DNA of 45,062 bases from DATFYP01 sp035626235 (GCA_035626235.1 DASPOB010000028.1:1-45062); one strand, 5' to 3'. Positions 22,059 to 30,683 are shown, numbered from the stretch's first letter. The notes: generated by a model not told the origin, from the letters alone. Numbers and translations are program-made.

Positions 22059-23180
22059 CTACAACCCGATGCTGTTGATCAGTCTGCCCGAGCTCGCGTC
22101 GACCACCAATACAATCTTCTTACCCTTGTGGTCGTACCTCACGAACCAAATGGGGGCATGTAGCAGCTCCACGTCTCCGACGTCCGAATCCGTCTTCATC
22201 TGTTGAATCATGTGATACTTCGCGTGGGCATTCTCTGACTGCAACTGGTCAACAAGGGTCTTTGCCTGGGACTTGGCGACGTCTTCGCTGATGTCGCCAT
22301 TGAGGACTTTGATACTCTTGGGAATCTTTGTGATGTCAAACAGGGTCCTGCCACCTAGGTCAAACTGGTAGCCGCGCGGCTGATAGTCGGTGAGCGCTTT
22401 CAGGGCGACCACTGGGAAGTTGTAGTTTGCGTCCATCTGCTCGGTCTTCGTCATCCCGCCACGGCCGTATCCCGTCCCCATTCCGAAAGCGCCAATCTTC
22501 GGCAGAGAGAAGCCCCCAAAGGGCAACCCAACCGACCCCACTCTTCTGACGCCGAAAATGCGCCTCCTACCTCCTCCACGGCCACCGCCTCCCCCGAAAC
22601 CTCCCCCGACACCTCCTAGGATGACGCCCATCAACGCTGCCGTAGTGACTGTCTGCCCGATCTGGGCGGCCTGGTTTACGGTGACCACAGTCGTCCGCGC
22701 CGAGACGCTTACAATCCAGTAGGGCACGTATGAGAGGTTCATCTCTTCCTGGGTTGAGCTCTCCTGGAGGTGCCTGTGCAGAAGGCCCTTGTCCATCATC
22801 GGTCTGATTATGGAGTTTACTTCGTCGACGGTACCAACTTTCATGGGGAGCATGGTCTGCTTCTGCACCCCAGTCCATCCCTGCGTCCCCAAGGTGATGC
22901 CGCTGCCGCAATACTCGCAGGTGATCACCATCTCCCCGAACTTGGGGGCAATCGGTGCGCCACAGCTAGGGCACTTCAACGAAGTGGCCCCGGAGGGTGC
23001 GATGACCTGCTCTGACTTCGCCGAAACAGGACTGGACGGGCCTGGCGCCCCGCCCATCCCTGGGCCGGAGCCGCCGCCAGCCTGCTGACTCCTGCCCCCC
23101 GAGGAGCTTATCCGACTCCCACACTTGTAGCAGAATGCAGCATCGTCAGGAAGTTGAGCGCCGCAGTTCGGGCAGTTCAT
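22059..23180 (-). CDS. Double zinc-ribbon protein with Gly-rich middle
   Basis: The 373-residue protein has an N-terminal zinc ribbon (CPNCG, CYKCG; residues 3-21), a Gly/Pro/Ser linker, a second ribbon (CPSCG, CEYCG; about 74-96), an alpha/beta region, a hydrophobic Ala/Gly segment with a long Gly/Arg-rich run (about 180-215), and a C-terminal domain containing YDHKGKKIVLVVDASSGRL. It resembles archaeal zinc-ribbon proteins of unknown function with PepSY-like C-termini. The ATG at 23180 lies about 26 bases downstream of a TATA-like TTTTTAGTA (minus strand, about 23202-23210), a leaderless message. It diverges from the class II aldolase gene. Confidence 0.72.
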   Translation of the reverse strand: MNCPNCGAQLPDDAAFCYKCGSRISSSGGRSQQAGGGSGPGMGGAPGPSSPVSAKSEQVIAPSGATSLKCPSCGAPIAPKFGEMVITCEYCGSGITLGTQGWTGVQKQTMLPMKVGTVDEVNSIIRPMMDKGLLHRHLQESSTQEEMNLSYVPYWIVSVSARTTVVTVNQAAQIGQTVTTAALMGVILGGVGGGFGGGGGRGGGRRRIFGVRRVGSVGLPFGGFSLPKIGAFGMGTGYGRGGMTKTEQMDANYNFPVVALKALTDYQPRGYQFDLGGRTLFDITKIPKSIKVLNGDISEDVAKSQAKTLVDQLQSENAHAKYHMIQQMKTDSDVGDVELLHAPIWFVRYDHKGKKIVLVVDASSGRLINSIGL

Positions 23181-23326
23181 GTACCCGTCCTCTCCCTTAG
23201 ATACTAAAAAGTTATGCTCGCAGCTCGACGGGCTCCCGACCTTCCCTGTCCGTGCTTCAGGGATGCCAGCCGGCAGTGCGTGGGCTCCGTCGAGTATTAT
23301 ATCGCCGCCTCGGCAGGTCGGTCTGA

Positions 23327-23989
23327 ATGAATCGGCACACCAGTCTGCGGCAGGACCTCGCTCGTGCCATCAGGAGGCTCTACGATAGGGGTCTCGTCTC
23401 GGGAGTGGGGGGGAACGCGAGCGTCTTGCTCCCCTCGGGAGATGAGCTACTCATAACACCTACCGGCTACTTCAAGGGTGGAGTCGCGGAGGGCGACCTG
23501 GTGAGGGTGACCCTCGCTGGGAGGGTGATTGGAAGGGGGCAGCCCTCGAGCGAACTGGCGACGCATCTGATTGTCTACACCGCAAGGAGGGACATTCGGG
23601 CGGTCGTCCACGCGCATCCGCCTGTGGCAGTAGCGCTTGCCACGGCGGGGATTGACATTCCCCTCCTGACTCCTGAGCAGGCTGCATTGATTCCAAGCCT
23701 CGAAGTCGTCAAATTTGTGCCACCTGGCGAAAGGGGGGCAATGGCAGTGCGAGACGCGGTAGGGCGGAGTGATCTGGTCGGGATAAGGAACCATGGATTC
23801 TTCTCCCTGGGCGCGGACCTTCATGAGGCCGTTTCCAGACTGGAGGTCCTGGAGGAGAGCTCCATGATATTCTTCGTTGCGAGTCAGTTCGGGAAGGTCC
23901 CGGCCCTGAGAGGGACGGACGTGGAGGCGATTCGGGAGACCTACGCTTCGCGCCGGAAGGTCACCCCCGCCAGTAAAAGGAAGCGTTAG
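23327..23989 (+). CDS. Class II aldolase/adducin-family protein (FucA-like)
   Basis: The 220-residue protein has the zinc ligands of L-fuculose-1-phosphate aldolase-type enzymes: Glu76 (QPSSELATH), His95 and His97 (VVHAHPP) and His156 (IRNHGFFS). SGVGGNASVLLPSGDELLITPTG (core GNAS) is the phosphate-binding loop. These enzymes cleave sugar phosphates to dihydroxyacetone phosphate and an aldehyde, or act as dehydratases and decarboxylases. A TATA box ATTATAT at 23296-23302 puts the transcription start at the ATG (23327). Its stop overlaps the stop of the convergent membrane protein gene. The true substrate is unknown. Confidence 0.85.
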   Translation: MNRHTSLRQDLARAIRRLYDRGLVSGVGGNASVLLPSGDELLITPTGYFKGGVAEGDLVRVTLAGRVIGRGQPSSELATHLIVYTARRDIRAVVHAHPPVAVALATAGIDIPLLTPEQAALIPSLEVVKFVPPGERGAMAVRDAVGRSDLVGIRNHGFFSLGADLHEAVSRLEVLEESSMIFFVASQFGKVPALRGTDVEAIRETYASRRKVTPASKRKR

Positions 23990-24861
23990 GGCAGAGAGTC
24001 AACGCCTTCGCAGCCGCCTGGCGAAGTCGCGGCTGGGTCCGTCGGCAAGTTGGGTCCCGGTCCCGCCTCATGTGCAGGAGCCGGTCCCTCAGGCGGCCCG
24101 GTCTTCATCAATCGACCCGGCCGGTCCTCGGTCGCTGAAGTCACGGGGCCGGACTTCTCAACGAAGAGGGTGATTGCTGCCACGAAACACAGCACCTTCG
24201 ATAGGTCGTTGAACGCAGTGTCCAGCGGATCGGCTGGGTAGGAGAAGCCAATCGCGGCCCACGCTGCGAAGACAAGGAAGAACCCTGTCATCGAGAACAG
24301 CGTGTACCTAGACAGACGCGTCACCGGAGAGAACGTGAGAAAGGACATCGTCGAGAACTCCACGAGAAACAAAGGCAGGAAGAAGAGGAGACGGAACACC
24401 GTTGGTGAAGGGGGGATGGGCGGATATATCCTGTTGAGGACGATCAGGTCGAATGGAAGCTCGAAAATCATCGGAGCCGCGGCTGCTCCTACGAAGGCGC
24501 TCAGCAGCGAGACCTTCAACCCGTGGCTCCTGGTCAACACTGCAATGATTACGAACGTGACCGCCGCGCTCCCCTCCGTAAGGGGGGAGATAGGATTCGG
24601 CGCCGTGTATGACTGGTATACACTGGCTAGACCGGCCTGCTTGAGCGCCAAGCCGTAGGAGGCCGAGTCGATGACAAATGCCAACAGCGACACGACCCAG
24701 ATGAGCAGAATGAAGACCGTCACCGCCCTGCCGGGTCTCGCTGCGGCGACCGGCCTTCGCAATCTCACCCCAAGGAATGCGAACACCCCAGCAGTCACCA
24801 GCAACAGCACAGCCAAGGTCAGGGCATCGATGCCGGTGTATGGTGCCCAAGTGCCAGCCAC
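23986..24861 (-). CDS. Polytopic membrane protein of unknown function
   Basis: The 291-residue protein has about seven hydrophobic helices (near residues 13-32, 46-67, 96-112, 118-140, 155-180, 190-212, 222-236) and a cytoplasmic or periplasmic C-terminal tail of about 55 residues rich in Pro, Gly and Ala. No transporter signature recognised. It converges on the class II aldolase gene with overlapping stop codons. Confidence 0.65.
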   Translation of the reverse strand: MAGTWAPYTGIDALTLAVLLLVTAGVFAFLGVRLRRPVAAARPGRAVTVFILLIWVVSLLAFVIDSASYGLALKQAGLASVYQSYTAPNPISPLTEGSAAVTFVIIAVLTRSHGLKVSLLSAFVGAAAAPMIFELPFDLIVLNRIYPPIPPSPTVFRLLFFLPLFLVEFSTMSFLTFSPVTRLSRYTLFSMTGFFLVFAAWAAIGFSYPADPLDTAFNDLSKVLCFVAAITLFVEKSGPVTSATEDRPGRLMKTGPPEGPAPAHEAGPGPNLPTDPAATSPGGCEGVDSLP

Positions 24862-25198
24862 GGCGTTTCATTCTCACCTGGGTGCTCCGCTATTTCCGCG
24901 TTGCGCAACGGTCCCGGCCGGAAAGGGACACATCTGCCATGTCGGCTCATCGCGCCCGGAGGCAAGGCCCGCACACTGACTTCTGTTCGCCCATTCATGA
25001 CCCGTCTAGAAGGGGCCCGGTCACTCCTGCCTCGGTAAGCCCGTCGGGCCTGCAAGCCATGAGGGCCATTGAGCTGCCCAGCGGCCAGATGGGCCGCCTA
25101 TTCAGGCGACGACTTTTTATGACTGATTCGAAGCTTCCAAATGGGGCCCCATGATGCCAAATCGCGGAACGAGAATGGGTGGGTAGGCGGAATACTGG
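24862..25198. other. Intergenic region with promoter of the V4R gene
   Basis: No convincing gene is present in 337 bases. GACTTTTTATGA near 25112-25123 is a good TATA box. A mini frame ATG-ATG at 25151-25156 would fit a leaderless transcript; it is in frame with the V4R gene but ends at a TAG (25184-25186) after 11 codons. It may be a leader peptide, or the message simply has a leader of about 55 bases. Confidence 0.45.
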
Positions 25199-25984
25199 GT
25201 GAATCGCGGAGCAAGGAGGGAGATCCCATACTATTTCGCGCCCGGCAGGAAACTCTTTCAGATTGTCGTTAAGATCAAGGGCGAGCCGGGCTCCCATGGT
25301 CGAATCTTGGACCTTCTAGAAACCCGGGCAAAACTTGTGGGCGCGACGTCATATTCGTTGCAAGATGGCACAACAATCGTCAGCGGCTTTGCGGAGGCTC
25401 TTTCAAACAGCGAGACCGCCGCGAACCTTCACCGCCTCGCAGTCTCGTCCGGGGTGGTCCTGGAAGCGGAGGTGCTGGAGGGAGTGGATGGGATGCTCAT
25501 CGACACATTCCATACCGGGCTTGAAACGGGCGGGGAATATCTCATGCTGGTCCGGCGCAACGCACTCACCCGCATGTTGGACAACGTCCACAGGCTCCTC
25601 GGGACCGCTGGGGAAGTCCTTCTCTATCAAGAAGGATTGGCGGTAGGCCGGGCGAACGCAGAGGCGTTTGTAAAGTCCCTCGGCGGTGAGAGGGTCAGGA
25701 GAAACCTCGGATACCTAAGAAACAACCTCGCCGCCCAGGGGTGGGGAAGGATAGAAACGAAGGAAGGGCCCGACGAAGGGGGTTCCACGATAGTCATTCG
25801 CGACTGTTTCGAGTGCTCTTCCAACAAGGGCAAAAGGACGGGTTGCCACTTCTTCAGGGGGTACATCGCTGGCAATAGGTCGGTCACCTTCAGAGAGGAG
25901 TTTGCCGTCCAGGAGCCTAGGTGTACACTCAGAGGGGACGACGCCTGCGAGTTCGTGGCCAAGTCGTCAGCCGCCGGACTCTGA
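25199..25984 (+). CDS. V4R-domain sensor or regulator with N-terminal ACT-like region
   Basis: The 261-residue soluble protein starts with an ACT-like domain (about residues 18-95; LFQIVVKIKGEPGSHGRILDLL is the ACT pattern) and continues as a V4R (4-vinyl reductase) domain, about 105-255. The V4R part has the usual cysteines: Cys203 and Cys206 (DCFECSS), Cys216 (GCHFFRGYIAG), Cys242 and Cys250. V4R domains bind small hydrocarbon or tetrapyrrole-like ligands and often zinc in signalling proteins. The start is GTG at 25199; upstream the frame is cut by TAG. It precedes a large histidine kinase gene, with 130 bases between, and may be its input partner. Confidence 0.75.
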   Translation: MNRGARREIPYYFAPGRKLFQIVVKIKGEPGSHGRILDLLETRAKLVGATSYSLQDGTTIVSGFAEALSNSETAANLHRLAVSSGVVLEAEVLEGVDGMLIDTFHTGLETGGEYLMLVRRNALTRMLDNVHRLLGTAGEVLLYQEGLAVGRANAEAFVKSLGGERVRRNLGYLRNNLAAQGWGRIETKEGPDEGGSTIVIRDCFECSSNKGKRTGCHFFRGYIAGNRSVTFREEFAVQEPRCTLRGDDACEFVAKSSAAGL

Positions 25985-26117
25985 ACAAACAACAGGCTGC
26001 CAGCGTCGGCTTCCGGTAGGGCGCTCCCACGGCGCGATCTGCTTTGGCTTTGGAATCGGCAATTCCGAAAGCTTATTCAGCATCTCGGGCAGTGTCTTTG
26101 CCAAGGAGCTTTCTGAC

Positions 26118-28886
26118 TTGGAACGAAGTCGGAAGTTCGCAGATGCAAAGAGGACAGAGGGCCGTTTGAAAGCACGGCACGAGATCAGGGGATTAGATGC
26201 CAAGCTACTGGCGCTCCAGAAGTGCTTGGCCGGGCTCTCCTCCGACAGGACCGAGAAGGACGTCTACGCGCACACCCTTGACGCTCTGAACAACGCCCTG
26301 GGATTCGACCACGCGGACCTAACGGTAGCTGAAGACGGCTGGTTGCGGACGAAAGCCCACAGCGGTCTGGCGAGCGACTATCCCGACATGAAACTCGACG
26401 GACCAGGCATAATCGTGAAGGCAGCGAACCAGAAGAAGGCCCTGCTGGTCCCTGATTCCCGGAAGGATGTCAGTTACGTTCGCGGCGAGGAAGGAATGCT
26501 TTCGGAGCTGGCGGTGCCAATCGTCCTGAACGAGCGGACCGTGGGGGTGCTCAACGTTGAGAGTACCCGATTGGGCGCCTTCAGCCCTGAAGACGCCCAG
26601 CTTCTTGAGACCTTGGCAGGCCAGGTCTCGTCCTGCCTCGGCAGGCTGCGAGCCGAACAATCGTTGCGCCGTTCAGACACGAAGGTGCGGGGGATTCTCG
26701 ACGCCCTTCCGGGCCTCGTCTTCGAGCTCGACCCCCGTGGAGTCTTTTTGGACTACTATGCTGCAATACAGAGCGAGCTGGCATACCCTCCGGAGACATT
26801 CATCGGAAGGTCGGTCCGGAATGTCCTTCCAGCGGGGCTGGCGGATTTGATGGAAAGTGCCATGGAGACATCCCGTAAGACCGGTACCGTCAATGTATTC
26901 GAATACCAGCTGCCCACCATGAAGAGGGCCATCGCGGAGTGGGAAGCTCATGTCTCCCCGACGGGCACCGGGGGTTTCGTCGTCGTCATCTACAACGTCA
27001 CTGAACGCAAGAAAGCCGAAGAGAGGCTCCGCGAATCCGAGGCCCGCCATAGGTCTCTTGTGGACGGAATGCTGGACGGGACCTACCGCAGCACTCACGA
27101 TGGGAGGTTCGTCGACGTAAACCCCGCCTTCGTGAGGATGTTCGGGTACTCGAGCAAAGAGGAGCTGCTGAGCATCAGAGATGTAGGCAGGGCGTTGTAT
27201 TTCGCTCCAGGAGACCGTGCCAGCCTCTTTCTGGATACCGGTCAGGAGAGGGTGGAAGTGTTCAGGATGAAACGAAAGGATGGGTCCGAGATTTGGGTCG
27301 AAGACCACGGGCACTACGTTCATGACGAGCATGGAGAGGTCATCTTCCACGAGGGGGTGCTCCGTGATGTCACGGAGAGAGTACGAGCCGAAGAGGCGCT
27401 GCGCGAGAGCGAAAAACGCTACCGCAATCTGTTCGATGGGATGCTGGACGGGACCTACCGCAGCACTCACGATGGGAGGTTCGTCGACGTAAACCCCGCC
27501 TTCGTGAGGATGTTCGGGTACTCTAGCAAGCAGGAGATGCTGGACATTCCTAACATCAGCAAGGTCCTGTACTTCTCACCGGAGGAGCGTGGAAGCCACA
27601 TCCTGGACACTGGGAAGCAGGAAGTCGAGGTATATCTCATGCGCCGGAAGGACGGGTCAGGAATCTGGGTTGAAGACCACGGCAGATACATTCATGATGA
27701 CAAGGGAAACGTGGTCTTTCACGAAGGGGTGCTCCGCAACGTGACCGAGCGTGTGCAGGCGGAGGAAGCACTCCGAGAGAGCGAGAAGAGGTACCGTGAC
27801 CTCGTTGAAATGTCTCCTGACGCAGTTGTCGTCCACGACGGTGAGAAGTTGGTGTTCATCAACCCGTCCGCGGCAAAGATCATGGGCGTAGCGGACCCCC
27901 GCAACGTGATAGGCATAGAGATGACCCGCTTCGTGCACCCGGACTCGCGAAAGGCCGTAATCGAGAAAGCCAAGGAGCCTTCGAAGTCAGAGCGGTCCCC
28001 GCTCCTCGAGGAGAAGTTTCTCCGCATGGACGGAAGCATTGTCGATGTAGAGGTGGCAGCGATGCCGGTCCTATGGCACGGGAAGCCTGCCATCCAGATG
28101 GCCTTCAGGGACATCACGGAACGCAAACAGATGGCAGACGAGCTCAAGAGCTATTCTGAGCATCTGGAAGAGCTGGTTGAAGAAAGGACCGCGAAGCTAC
28201 GGGAGGCGGAACGAATGGCCGCGATGGGGCAGATGGCGGCAACTGTGGCGCACGACCTGCGGAACCCGCTCACGGGTATCGCGGGTGCGGCCTATTACCT
28301 GAGGAAGAAGTATGGTTCGACGACGGATGAAAGGACAAAGGAAATGCTCGAAGTCATAGAGAAGGATGTCGAATACTCGAGTAGGATGATGACGGGCCTC
28401 GTAGAGTACTCGGGAGAGCTGAGGCTCGATTTGGCCGCGTGCGACCTAAGGACGATCACGGAGAAGGCCCTTGAATTCGTTCGAATTCCCGACAAGGTGC
28501 GGGTGTCCAACCTTACCAGGAGTCTCCCGAAGGCAAACCTCGACGTGGAGAAAATCACCAGAGTCGCGGTCAACCTGCTCCAAAACGCGATCGAAGCAAT
28601 GCCCCTAGGAGGAGCGGTTATCATAAGGAGTCAGAAGCTCGATGGCACTTTGCAGTTCTCCGTGTCCGATACGGGCGTCGGCATCAAGGAGGAGGCAATG
28701 TCGAGAATCTGGGTACCTTTTTCTACCACCAAGGCGAAAGGAATGGGATTGGGTTTGCCAATGGCCAAACACATCGTTGAGGCTCATGGGGGCTCGATAT
28801 CCGTTGAAAGCACCTACGGCAAGGGAACAACGGTGACCGTAACACTTCCGATCAACGCAAAGGGGAGGGAGCGCGGGTCGCCATGA
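26118..28886 (+). CDS. Cytoplasmic histidine kinase with GAF and four PAS domains
   Basis: From TTG 26118 the protein is 922 residues with no membrane segment. Domains in order: short coiled coil (1-40), GAF (about 45-180), PAS1 (188-298), PAS2 (308-428), PAS3 (432-552), PAS4 (558-672), a coiled linker EELVEERTAKLREAERM, HisKA with phospho-acceptor His712 (AHDLRNPL), and HATPase with N-box NLLQNAIEAM, G1 DTGVGI and GMGLGL. The frame extends to an ATG at 25902, but that would overlap the V4R gene by 80 bases; the TATA-like AGCTTATTC at 26071-26079 favours a start near 26118. PAS2 and PAS3 share an exact 83-base repeat. The receiver gene follows with an ATGA overlap, so the two are a signalling pair. 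Confidence 0.88.
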   Translation: MERSRKFADAKRTEGRLKARHEIRGLDAKLLALQKCLAGLSSDRTEKDVYAHTLDALNNALGFDHADLTVAEDGWLRTKAHSGLASDYPDMKLDGPGIIVKAANQKKALLVPDSRKDVSYVRGEEGMLSELAVPIVLNERTVGVLNVESTRLGAFSPEDAQLLETLAGQVSSCLGRLRAEQSLRRSDTKVRGILDALPGLVFELDPRGVFLDYYAAIQSELAYPPETFIGRSVRNVLPAGLADLMESAMETSRKTGTVNVFEYQLPTMKRAIAEWEAHVSPTGTGGFVVVIYNVTERKKAEERLRESEARHRSLVDGMLDGTYRSTHDGRFVDVNPAFVRMFGYSSKEELLSIRDVGRALYFAPGDRASLFLDTGQERVEVFRMKRKDGSEIWVEDHGHYVHDEHGEVIFHEGVLRDVTERVRAEEALRESEKRYRNLFDGMLDGTYRSTHDGRFVDVNPAFVRMFGYSSKQEMLDIPNISKVLYFSPEERGSHILDTGKQEVEVYLMRRKDGSGIWVEDHGRYIHDDKGNVVFHEGVLRNVTERVQAEEALRESEKRYRDLVEMSPDAVVVHDGEKLVFINPSAAKIMGVADPRNVIGIEMTRFVHPDSRKAVIEKAKEPSKSERSPLLEEKFLRMDGSIVDVEVAAMPVLWHGKPAIQMAFRDITERKQMADELKSYSEHLEELVEERTAKLREAERMAAMGQMAATVAHDLRNPLTGIAGAAYYLRKKYGSTTDERTKEMLEVIEKDVEYSSRMMTGLVEYSGELRLDLAACDLRTITEKALEFVRIPDKVRVSNLTRSLPKANLDVEKITRVAVNLLQNAIEAMPLGGAVIIRSQKLDGTLQFSVSDTGVGIKEEAMSRIWVPFSTTKAKGMGLGLPMAKHIVEAHGGSISVESTYGKGTTVTVTLPINAKGRERGSP
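27069..27151 (+). repeat. First copy of an 83-base exact repeat (PAS2)
   Basis: This segment encodes MLDGTYRSTHDGRFVDVNPA and the following residues of PAS2 and is identical, base for base, to 27441-27523 in PAS3, 372 bases (124 codons) downstream. Flanking PAS sequence differs clearly. Confidence 0.9.
27441..27523 (+). repeat. Second copy of the 83-base exact repeat (PAS3)
   Basis: Identical to 27069-27151, including third codon positions, whereas the remainder of PAS2 and PAS3 has many substitutions. Recent gene conversion or strong local constraint is implied. Confidence 0.9.
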
Positions 28887-29329
28887 CCGACCCCGCCCGG
28901 ATCCTTGTAATAGACGACGACGAGAGCATCAGGAAGGTCCTAACGGCGGCCCTCGAAGATGAAGGCTATCTGGTGGACGTTGCAGAGGACGGAAAACAGG
29001 CAATAAAGAAGTCGAACGCCGGCTTTTACAACCTCGCGCTGATAGACATCCGACTGCCTGACATGGAGGGCACGAAGCTGCTGAGCGAAATGAAGGAGAC
29101 CAACCCCAAGATGGTGAAGATCATCGTCACTGGGTACCCGTCGCTCCAGAACGCAATCGAGGCAGTCAAGAAGGGCGCCAATGACTATGTGATCAAGCCT
29201 TTCAAGATGGAGAGCGTGCTGGAAACGATAAAGCGGCACCTGAAGGAGCAGCAGGAAGAACGCGAATACAGCGAAGAGAAGGTCAAGAAGTACATCGAAA
29301 CGCGCGCCGACGAACTGAGTCGGCACTGA
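28883..29329 (+). CDS. Single-domain response regulator
   Basis: The 148-residue protein is a receiver domain with acidic pocket Asp11-Asp12, phospho-acceptor Asp55 (LALIDIRLPD), switch Thr83 (VTGYPS) and Lys105 (VIKPF). After it comes only a 30-residue charged helix (KEQQEEREYSEEKVKKYIE), with no DNA-binding output domain. Its ATG overlaps the TGA of the kinase gene (ATGA), so both are translated together. It probably acts by protein contact or as a phosphate relay. The GYPSLQNAIEAVKKGANDY stretch (core SLQNAIEA) resembles the NtrC-type receiver surface. Confidence 0.93.
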   Translation: MTDPARILVIDDDESIRKVLTAALEDEGYLVDVAEDGKQAIKKSNAGFYNLALIDIRLPDMEGTKLLSEMKETNPKMVKIIVTGYPSLQNAIEAVKKGANDYVIKPFKMESVLETIKRHLKEQQEEREYSEEKVKKYIETRADELSRH

Positions 29330-29519
29330 GACGGTAGCCTGAGGTCGTGCTCAGTCCGTGCTGGTGCGATACGGATGACTTTGCATCCGCTGTCGTGGGC
29401 CGTGGGGCAAGACGGGGAAACATTCGCTAGTAATGCGTCTCCGTGTAGACGGAGGTCAAGTGGTCGCAGGTCGTTGCCGACGGTGACTCCCGTCAGGGTT
29501 CGAACGCTGTCCAACCGTC
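29330..29519. ncRNA. Possible structured RNA (unassigned)
   Basis: This gene-free stretch contains four successive hairpins: CTGAG/CTCAG (29339-29354), CGGATG/CATCCG (29372-29389, loop ACTTTG), CTCCGT/ACGGAG (29439-29454, loop GTAG) and GACGG/CCGTC (29479-29494). The ends can pair as GACGGT (29330-29335) with ACCGTC (29514-29519). It does not show RNase P, SRP or tRNA signatures. It could be the 3' end of the receiver transcript, a small RNA, or chance. Confidence 0.3.
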
Positions 29520-29542
29520 AATCAGAAGTGAGGGGGGTTCCC

Positions 29543-29824
29543 TTACGGCCGGTTCTTCTTGGGCCTCTTTAGCGCGGATGCCTGCACATTCAGCGGGGGC
29601 GAGGTCACAACAGGGAGCGAGGGTTTCGTCCACCTTCGAGTGTATTCGCCCCACGTCATACCTCCTTTCGAGTCGGGGCCTTCAAACATCAGCCACCAGT
29701 GAAAGTCGCACAATGGGCGCCCCTTCTTGTCAGTCAGCAGAGGACGCGAGGTCTTCGGTCCCACAAAATGGCCCGCTTCTGTTTCGATTCCGGCTTCTTC
29801 GCAGGAATGGCAGTAGTCGGCCAT
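29543..29824 (-). CDS. Small zinc-binding protein of unknown function
   Basis: The 93-residue protein begins MADYCHSCEEAGIETEAGH and has a second site CDFHWW; the CxxC...H...C..H pattern suggests one zinc (treble-clef or HNH-like). It then carries MFEGPDSKGGMTWGEYTRRW and a basic tail ending KRPKKNRP. A TATA-like GGTTAAGAG on the minus strand near 29850-29858 lies about 27 bases upstream of the ATG at 29824, supporting a real leaderless gene. No family recognised with confidence. Confidence 0.6.
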   Translation of the reverse strand: MADYCHSCEEAGIETEAGHFVGPKTSRPLLTDKKGRPLCDFHWWLMFEGPDSKGGMTWGEYTRRWTKPSLPVVTSPPLNVQASALKRPKKNRP

Positions 29825-29920
29825 AACGCGCGGCGACCTCTCATGACCCTCTTAACCTTGTTCCTCCTTTCGGAGCCAACTTGGGATTTTGGTTCGACTC
29901 GAAACTTCCTACGAGGGGGT

Positions 29921-30523
29921 TCATGGAACCCGGAGGAATTGGGCGTAGGACCTTGCGGAAAGCGTGGGGTTCAGTCTCGCCTCATCCGACAGCCTCCTGA
30001 ACGGAGCGTCCCCGTAATCGTGACCGGGGTAGATGATGGTCTCTGGCGGGAGCTTGAGAATCGACCGCAAGCTTCTGAACATCATGCGAGGAGAGCCATC
30101 ATCTAGGTCCGTTCTTCCGCAGTTGCCGATGAAGAGCGTATCGCCGGTGAAGAGATGCTGCCCGTCGTAAATGCAAATGCTGTCTTGGGTGTGACCGGGG
30201 GTGTGAAGCACCTTCGCCCTGGCGTCTCCCAGCCGAAGTTCGTCCCCGTCTGAAACGGGCAGGTCGCTCTTGACCGGAGAGTTCCTGAAGGCCACTACCT
30301 TCGCGCCAAGCGTCCGGGCCAACTGAGAAACCGTGGACGTGTGGTCAGAGTGATGATGAGTGGCGACGACAAACCTCAAGTCAAGCTTCTCGCGTCTGAT
30401 CACTGACAGAATCGGGTCTGTTTCCCAGCCCGAATCAACCACCATCGCCTCCCTGCTCGGACCGTCGGCGAGTATGTAGACGAAATTCTCCTCGGCGCCG
30501 ACTTTCAACTGCCAGACAGGCAT
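29921..30523 (-). CDS. Metallo-beta-lactamase-fold hydrolase (GloB-like)
   Basis: The 200-residue enzyme starts MPVWQLKVGAEENFVYILAD and shows the metal motif THHHSDH (near residues 65-71), HTPGHT and LFTGDTLFIGNCGRTD, and the C-terminal PGHDYG...LNPTL typical of glyoxalase II-like proteins. It probably hydrolyses a thioester or related ester. The frame is open further upstream to 30745, but the extra sequence is Pro/Arg/Thr-rich and overlaps the start of the divergent gene, so ATG 30523 is used. It stands next to the amino-acid catabolism genes but its substrate is unknown. Confidence 0.82.
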   Translation of the reverse strand: MPVWQLKVGAEENFVYILADGPSREAMVVDSGWETDPILSVIRREKLDLRFVVATHHHSDHTSTVSQLARTLGAKVVAFRNSPVKSDLPVSDGDELRLGDARAKVLHTPGHTQDSICIYDGQHLFTGDTLFIGNCGRTDLDDGSPRMMFRSLRSILKLPPETIIYPGHDYGDAPFRRLSDEARLNPTLSARSYAQFLRVP

Positions 30524-30648
30524 GGTTGCCCGCTGACTAGGGGTCCGCCTTGTAGGCTTTCTCGACTGCCCAGGGCAGTTTCCTGGAACGACCCCATCGA
30601 TGCGGGCCAAGTTTCCCGAAGCGACGGCCCCTCGTTCACCCCCAGCAA

Positions 30649-30657
30649 GAATATATC
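30649..30657 (+). promoter_or_regulatory. TATA box of the saccharopine-dehydrogenase-like gene
   Basis: GAATATATC lies about 27 bases ahead of transcription start at the ATG (30684). This decides for that start over the upstream in-frame ATG at 30600. Confidence 0.6.
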
Positions 30658-30683
30658 GGAACGAGGGAAAAGCGGGGACGCAC

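Noticed and set aside
25151..25201. In-frame TAG between an ATG mini frame and the V4R gene, suggesting pyrrolysine or read-through
   Set aside because: TAG is the ordinary stop of many genes here (amt, aldolase, gdhA, tsaC, Cgi121), so recoding is unlikely; the GTG start gives a complete protein.
25902..26117. Longer kinase start at ATG 25902
   Set aside because: It overlaps the V4R gene by 80 bases and its first 70 residues are low-complexity; the TATA box at 26071-26079 lies inside it.
29490..29519. A tRNA-like GGTTCGAAC (T-loop) after the receiver gene
   Set aside because: The closing pair of the T-stem would be G with G, and no anticodon or acceptor stem can be built around it.
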